Below are positions 4,976-8,109 of a DNA stretch of 8,109 nucleotides, one piece after another. The DNA is from an uncultured Clostridia bacterium. GTDB lineage: Bacteria; Bacillota; Clostridia; Saccharofermentanales; Saccharofermentanaceae. The position numbers were made by a program, and so were the translations under genes. The first letter of the stretch is position 1, and each line of letters begins with the position of its first letter. The DNA lies in assembly GCA_946545505.1 (NCBI GenBank), contig CAMNNN010000056.1:1-8109 (forward strand), given 5' to 3'. A model generated the notes under the pieces. It worked only from the letters and a program-made list of their open reading frames with translations, ran no database searches and was not told where the DNA came from.

Positions 4976-5956
4976 ATGGATAGAAAGATATTGGCAGTAG
5001 TATTATCGTTTTTGGTTTTGTTTACCGCATCTTGTAATAATGTAAACAAAACTGATTTGGAGTCAGATGAGCCCACAGGTCGCGAACGCTCAATTACAGA
5101 ATCCGTTTCCGAATCGACATATGAAACACTGTACTGCGAAATTTGCGGATCATCCTGCGAATATGGAGACGAAAACTGGGATTATATCAGTAGGTATGGA
5201 ATGTGCCGTTCCTGTTATACCTTCCAAAGCGAAGCTCAAGAAGAGATGGATGATTCTGAGGAGAGGTGGGCAGAAGAAAACGGCTATATCGAGGCGGATT
5301 ATAATCCTGCCGATTACAATGTGTTCGCGTTCTTTGTTAATGATCACACCGTACAATTCGTAAATCACGGAGATGAGCCATGGCAGTTTGACGAGTCATG
5401 TACCCTGCTTATCAGACTCGGGCGTAAGTTTTGGTATGTGGACCCTGTCGAAGATGCACAGTTCAATGATACTGTTCATGTGCTTGCGCCGGATTCAAGC
5501 ATATATATAGACTGTGACTTGTCGATATATGGAGACCTGACAGGCGGTTACTATAATTTAGTTTATGGAGATATAGGTGATGGAGCAATCGGTTATTCAG
5601 CAATTTTCAGCGTTCATTACGGCGAAATAAGCATCGCTGGTTATGGTGGATACCCGTCGATTCCTGCGCTTGACCGTTTATTGGTTATATATGGGGAATT
5701 CAGAGAACTACAAGAGTCGGACGATTACATTAGAGCTGATAATGATTATCGGATAGATATGACCCAAAGGCTGATAGATGAATTGGCTACAGACGGTTAT
5801 TATACGGATAATCCCGGTTATCCGCTGGTTAGGGATTATCCGTTTCCGATTATTGATATAGAGTCAGTAGAATTAGTTGATAATGAAGAAGAAACGGTAT
5901 TCTATTTTGATACGATTGACGGCTATCCGGCAGTGTTTGAAATCAGTAGTTGTTAA
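4976..5956 (+). CDS. Lipoprotein with a CxxC cysteine cluster and Ig-like (Big_14-type) domain
   Basis: A 326-residue exported protein. Residues 1-19 are a lipoprotein signal peptide (MDRKILAVVLSFLVLFTAS) with Cys20 as the likely lipid anchor, though TASC is not the most typical lipobox. A polar linker is followed by Cys54, Cys57, Cys61 and Cys77, Cys80 (CEICGSSC ... CRSC), spaced like a zinc ribbon. This is rare outside the cytoplasm, where it could also be disulfides. About residues 105-205 resemble the bacterial Ig-like Big_14 domain: a conserved tryptophan/tyrosine strand (GRKFWYVDPV), a central APDSSIYIDCDLSIYG and the G-Y-Y ending LTGGYYNLVYG. The acidic, tyrosine-rich C-terminal part is unrecognised and ends in SSC. 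It lies 26 bp after the radical SAM gene with no promoter visible between them, so it is probably co-transcribed; a role as partner or carrier of the modified peptide is inference. It is richer in A+T than its neighbours. Confidence 0.82.
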   Translation: MDRKILAVVLSFLVLFTASCNNVNKTDLESDEPTGRERSITESVSESTYETLYCEICGSSCEYGDENWDYISRYGMCRSCYTFQSEAQEEMDDSEERWAEENGYIEADYNPADYNVFAFFVNDHTVQFVNHGDEPWQFDESCTLLIRLGRKFWYVDPVEDAQFNDTVHVLAPDSSIYIDCDLSIYGDLTGGYYNLVYGDIGDGAIGYSAIFSVHYGEISIAGYGGYPSIPALDRLLVIYGEFRELQESDDYIRADNDYRIDMTQRLIDELATDGYYTDNPGYPLVRDYPFPIIDIESVELVDNEEETVFYFDTIDGYPAVFEISSC

Positions 5957-5959
5957 TTT

Positions 5960-5983
5960 CTCACATTTTAAGATAGATGTGAG
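5960..5983 (+). repeat. Short inverted repeat after the lipoprotein gene
   Basis: CTCACAT (5960-5966) and ATGTGAG (5977-5983) form a 7-bp inverted repeat with a 10-base spacer, four bases after the stop codon. No T-run follows on either strand, so it is at best a weak terminator or an mRNA 3'-end stabiliser; an operator is also possible. Confidence 0.35.
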
Positions 5984-6079
5984 AGGTAATTGAAAGATTA
6001 ATCGTTTGATGGATAAGAAGAATAATCTGCAGATATGTTGCTTTAGAGATAAATCTACACTTTTGCCTCAAAAGATATT

Positions 6080-6107
6080 TTGATAATCAAAGTAATATTG
6101 CTATCAT
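6080..6107 (+). promoter_or_regulatory. Probable promoter of the CarS-like / phosphotransferase operon
   Basis: TTGATA (6080-6085) and TATCAT (6102-6107) are separated by 16 bp, five of six consensus positions each. Transcription would start near 6114, leaving a leader of about 46 bases before ATG 6160. The rest of 5984-6079 is AT-rich with nothing else recognisable. Confidence 0.5.
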
Positions 6108-6159
6108 GAGCATATCAGAGAATCTTTCTGTTGTGATAGGATATCTGTTGGAGGTTAAA

Positions 6160-6750
6160 ATGCTTAAGAATCTGCTCATGATGTATGCCACACTTATTCC
6201 GGTGATCCTGTCCGGCATATTCGTGATGCTGTGGTGTAAGCTCCCGATTCTGAAATCCTTCGCGCGTCCCATTGACATGGGGAAGAACTTCACTGACGGC
6301 AGAAGGATATTCGGCGATAACAAGACATGGAAGGGAATACTCGGATATGTCTTATTCAACATCATCTTCACAGTTATCTGGGGCTTCGTGTGTGAGGGTA
6401 CTTCTCTCGGTGAATACAATTTCTTCTATCAGAACCATGAGAACACACTCACATTCAACCTTCTGATCGGTCTGCTTCTGGGACTCGGTTATGCCTTGTT
6501 CGAGCTGCCTAACAGCTTCCTCAAAAGAAGACTCGACATCACTCCCGGCAAGACTGTAACCGGGTTCAGGAAAGTATTCTTCGTATTTCTCGATCAGGCA
6601 GACTCCGTATTCGGAGTGGCACTGGTAGTATGGCTGTTTTACCCTCTGGGAATACTTCTGTATCTGGCATATGTGCTCGTCGGGGCATTTACTCATATAT
6701 TGCTTAATATGATGCTTTATATCATGCATCTTCGTAATAATATGTTTTGA
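6160..6750 (+). CDS. CDP-archaeol synthase (CarS)/CdsA-like membrane cytidylyltransferase
   Basis: A 196-residue integral membrane protein of the CarS-like/CDP-diglyceride synthetase superfamily, which transfers CMP from CTP to a lipid phosphate. Family marks are the DMGKNFTDGRRIFGDNKTWKG block (39-59), the counterpart of the conserved GDxKTWRG segment of CarS, and LPNSFLKRRLDITPGK (116-131) followed by FVFLDQADSVFG (141-152), the counterpart of the C-terminal KR...DQxD signature with its metal-binding aspartates. At least four hydrophobic helices surround these. ATG 6160 is chosen because TTGGAGG (6148-6154) lies five bases upstream; in-frame ATG 6106 overlaps the predicted -10 box. Bacteria do not usually make archaeol, so the true lipid acceptor is uncertain; canonical CdsA is normally a longer protein encoded elsewhere. 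Its stop codon lies inside the ribosome site of the next gene, so the two are coupled. Confidence 0.82.
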   Translation: MLKNLLMMYATLIPVILSGIFVMLWCKLPILKSFARPIDMGKNFTDGRRIFGDNKTWKGILGYVLFNIIFTVIWGFVCEGTSLGEYNFFYQNHENTLTFNLLIGLLLGLGYALFELPNSFLKRRLDITPGKTVTGFRKVFFVFLDQADSVFGVALVVWLFYPLGILLYLAYVLVGAFTHILLNMMLYIMHLRNNMF

Positions 6751-6758
6751 GGACGGTT

Positions 6759-8109
6759 ATGATCACTACACTTAACAACGGCATCGATAACGGCAAACTC
6801 GGCAACAAGGGAAAATTCCTGTTACTGATGAAGCAGAACGGCTTTAATGTTCCTGACGGATTTGTACTAGACAGCGACACTTACGACGAGACTGTACAAG
6901 GATCCGTGAAGGAGCAGATAGAAGCGGCACTCTCGGAGCTTAATGCCGGTAATATTAAGCAGACGGGGGAGAAGCTGAAGAAGCTTTTCGATGAGGTGAA
7001 GCTGCCGGAAAATGTAAGTCAGGAACTAAGGAAGCTCGTTAAGGAAGACCGTCTTTATGCGGTGCGAAGCAGCGGTACCAAGGAGGACCTCGATGAGTTC
7101 TCTTTCGCCGGGCAGTATCAGTCTTTCCTTAATACCCAGCCTGAGGACGTGGAGGCGAAAGTCATCGAGTGTTACCGCTCCATGTTCGGCGAGACGATCC
7201 TGAGCTACCTTGTAAACAGAAGTATCGACACTTCGGAACTTAAGATGGCAGTTGTCGTGCAGGAGATGGTGCCTTCCGAGATCAGCGGCATCTGCTTCAC
7301 GATAGATCCCGTCACGGGTGACGACAAGACCATGCTTATCGAGGTCTCCGAGGGCCTCGGCGAGGATATCGTAAGCGGCAAGACTGCTCCTGAGCAGTAC
7401 CATTATGACTGGTACGAGAACATCGAAAAGGACCGCGCGCCATCCAACAAGCTCATCTCTTCCGGCAGGCTTCCTGACTATGCACGTGTATTTGCCGGTA
7501 TTCAGCAGCAGTTCGGCTACCCCTGCGACATCGAGTTCGCATTAAGCGGGGGCGAGCTCTATATCCTTCAGAGCAGAAGGATCACCAAGCTTAACTATTC
7601 GGGAATCAATGATATATGGACGACTGCAGACTTTAAGGACGGCGGTGTATCGGCCAATGTATGCTCGCCTTATATGTGGAGCCTTTATGAGTATATATGG
7701 GAGTATTCTCTTAGGCGTTTTATCGTTGATACGAAGATCTTAAGAGACGATCAGCTGCCGGCCAAGCTCGGACAGATGTATTACGGCAGGTGCTACTGGA
7801 ATCTGTCTGTTGTTAAGAAAGCGATGGAGCAAATCGTCGGTTATAAGGAAAGAGAGTTTGATAACGAATACGGTATCGTCGGCGATTATACGGGCGACGG
7901 CAAAGTAACCGGTGCGACACCTAAGGTCCTTATTCACATGATTCCGATTATTATCGAGCAGAAGAAACTTCTCGATGACAGACGTAAGAATTCCGATCGT
8001 TATAAGCAGGAACTTCTGGAGCTTTATTATGACTATAAGGATAAGCTTGATAACGGAACGATTGGGGACATCACGAAGGAATTCGTAAGGATCACGCACG
8101 AGACTTACT
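6759..8109 (+). CDS. PEP/pyruvate-binding-domain phosphotransferase (PPDK_N; RPH/PEP-synthase-like), incomplete at window end
   Basis: The first 450 residues are visible with no stop codon. Residues 1-275 form the ATP-grasp-like nucleotide-binding domain shared by PEP synthase, pyruvate phosphate dikinase and rifampicin phosphotransferase: GNKGKFLLLMKQNGFNVPDGFVL (15-37), YAVRSSGTKEDLDEFSFAGQY (100-120), VVVQEMVPSEISGICFTIDP (165-184), the EVSEGLGEDIVSGKTAPEQY block (195-214) and DIEFAL...LQSRRIT (257-276). Lys18, Arg103, Glu259, Gln271 and Arg273 sit where the family binds ATP. After 285, IWTTADFKDGGVSANVCSPYMWSL resembles the second domain of rifampicin-phosphotransferase-type proteins and not the histidine domain that comes next in PEP synthase. 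The swivelling phosphohistidine domain should lie beyond 8109. ATG 6759 uses GAGG at 6749-6752, overlapping the previous stop. Substrate unknown; I do not infer rifampicin resistance. Confidence 0.87.
   Translation, partial: MITTLNNGIDNGKLGNKGKFLLLMKQNGFNVPDGFVLDSDTYDETVQGSVKEQIEAALSELNAGNIKQTGEKLKKLFDEVKLPENVSQELRKLVKEDRLYAVRSSGTKEDLDEFSFAGQYQSFLNTQPEDVEAKVIECYRSMFGETILSYLVNRSIDTSELKMAVVVQEMVPSEISGICFTIDPVTGDDKTMLIEVSEGLGEDIVSGKTAPEQYHYDWYENIEKDRAPSNKLISSGRLPDYARVFAGIQQQFGYPCDIEFALSGGELYILQSRRITKLNYSGINDIWTTADFKDGGVSANVCSPYMWSLYEYIWEYSLRRFIVDTKILRDDQLPAKLGQMYYGRCYWNLSVVKKAMEQIVGYKEREFDNEYGIVGDYTGDGKVTGATPKVLIHMIPIIIEQKKLLDDRRKNSDRYKQELLELYYDYKDKLDNGTIGDITKEFVRITHETY

Noticed and set aside
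6106..6159. Longer N-terminus for the CarS-like protein
   Set aside because: ATG 6106 lies in the predicted -10 box and lacks a ribosome site; ATG 6160 has TTGGAGG at the right distance.
6759..8109. Rifampicin resistance by phosphotransferase
   Set aside because: The fold matches the wider family, but resistance needs specific residues in the drug-binding and histidine domains, and the latter lies outside the window.

Overview
The window looks like a contig end from a Gram-positive, low-to-mid GC member of the Clostridia, probably a gut or rumen Oscillospiraceae/Lachnospiraceae-type organism assembled from Illumina reads. The reasons are strong GGAGG-type ribosome sites, sigma-A-like promoters, a diaminopimelate dehydrogenase, a Clostridia-style cytidylate-kinase-like protein, lipobox lipoproteins and Rho-independent terminators. 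I cannot name the species. Bases 1-42 are not biological: they are the 3' part of the Illumina P5/TruSeq read-1 adapter left on the contig.

Layout. 43-552 (minus) is the N-terminal half of meso-diaminopimelate dehydrogenase (lysine and peptidoglycan precursor synthesis), cut off by the adapter. It is transcribed divergently from a cytidylate-kinase-like gene (684-1292). Next is a single sodium:solute symporter gene (1438-2982) with its own promoter and a stable hairpin at the start of its mRNA. It is followed by a tRNA-Ala(GGC) gene (3031-3106) with its own promoter and terminator. Downstream of the tRNA, 3148-3565 has no protein gene. It holds a GC-rich, hairpin-forming segment, a second copy of the tRNA 3' end exactly 200 bp from the first, a tandem 11-bp repeat and an orphan terminator. 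This looks like the scar or edge of an integrated element.

The most interesting unit is 3486-5956: a promoter, a 101-residue lipoprotein-like peptide carrying three YGPP motifs, a radical SAM/SPASM enzyme whose start overlaps the end of the peptide gene, and a second lipoprotein with a cysteine motif resembling a zinc ribbon and an Ig-like domain. I read it as a radical-SAM peptide or lipoprotein modification system: the small protein would be the substrate, the radical SAM enzyme the modifier, and the large lipoprotein a surface partner. This is inference from gene order and motifs.

The window ends with a tightly coupled pair, 6160-6750 (CDP-archaeol synthase/CdsA-like membrane cytidylyltransferase) and 6759-8109 (PEP/pyruvate-binding-domain phosphotransferase, incomplete at the window end). 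Together they suggest lipid or small-molecule activation chemistry of unknown substrate.
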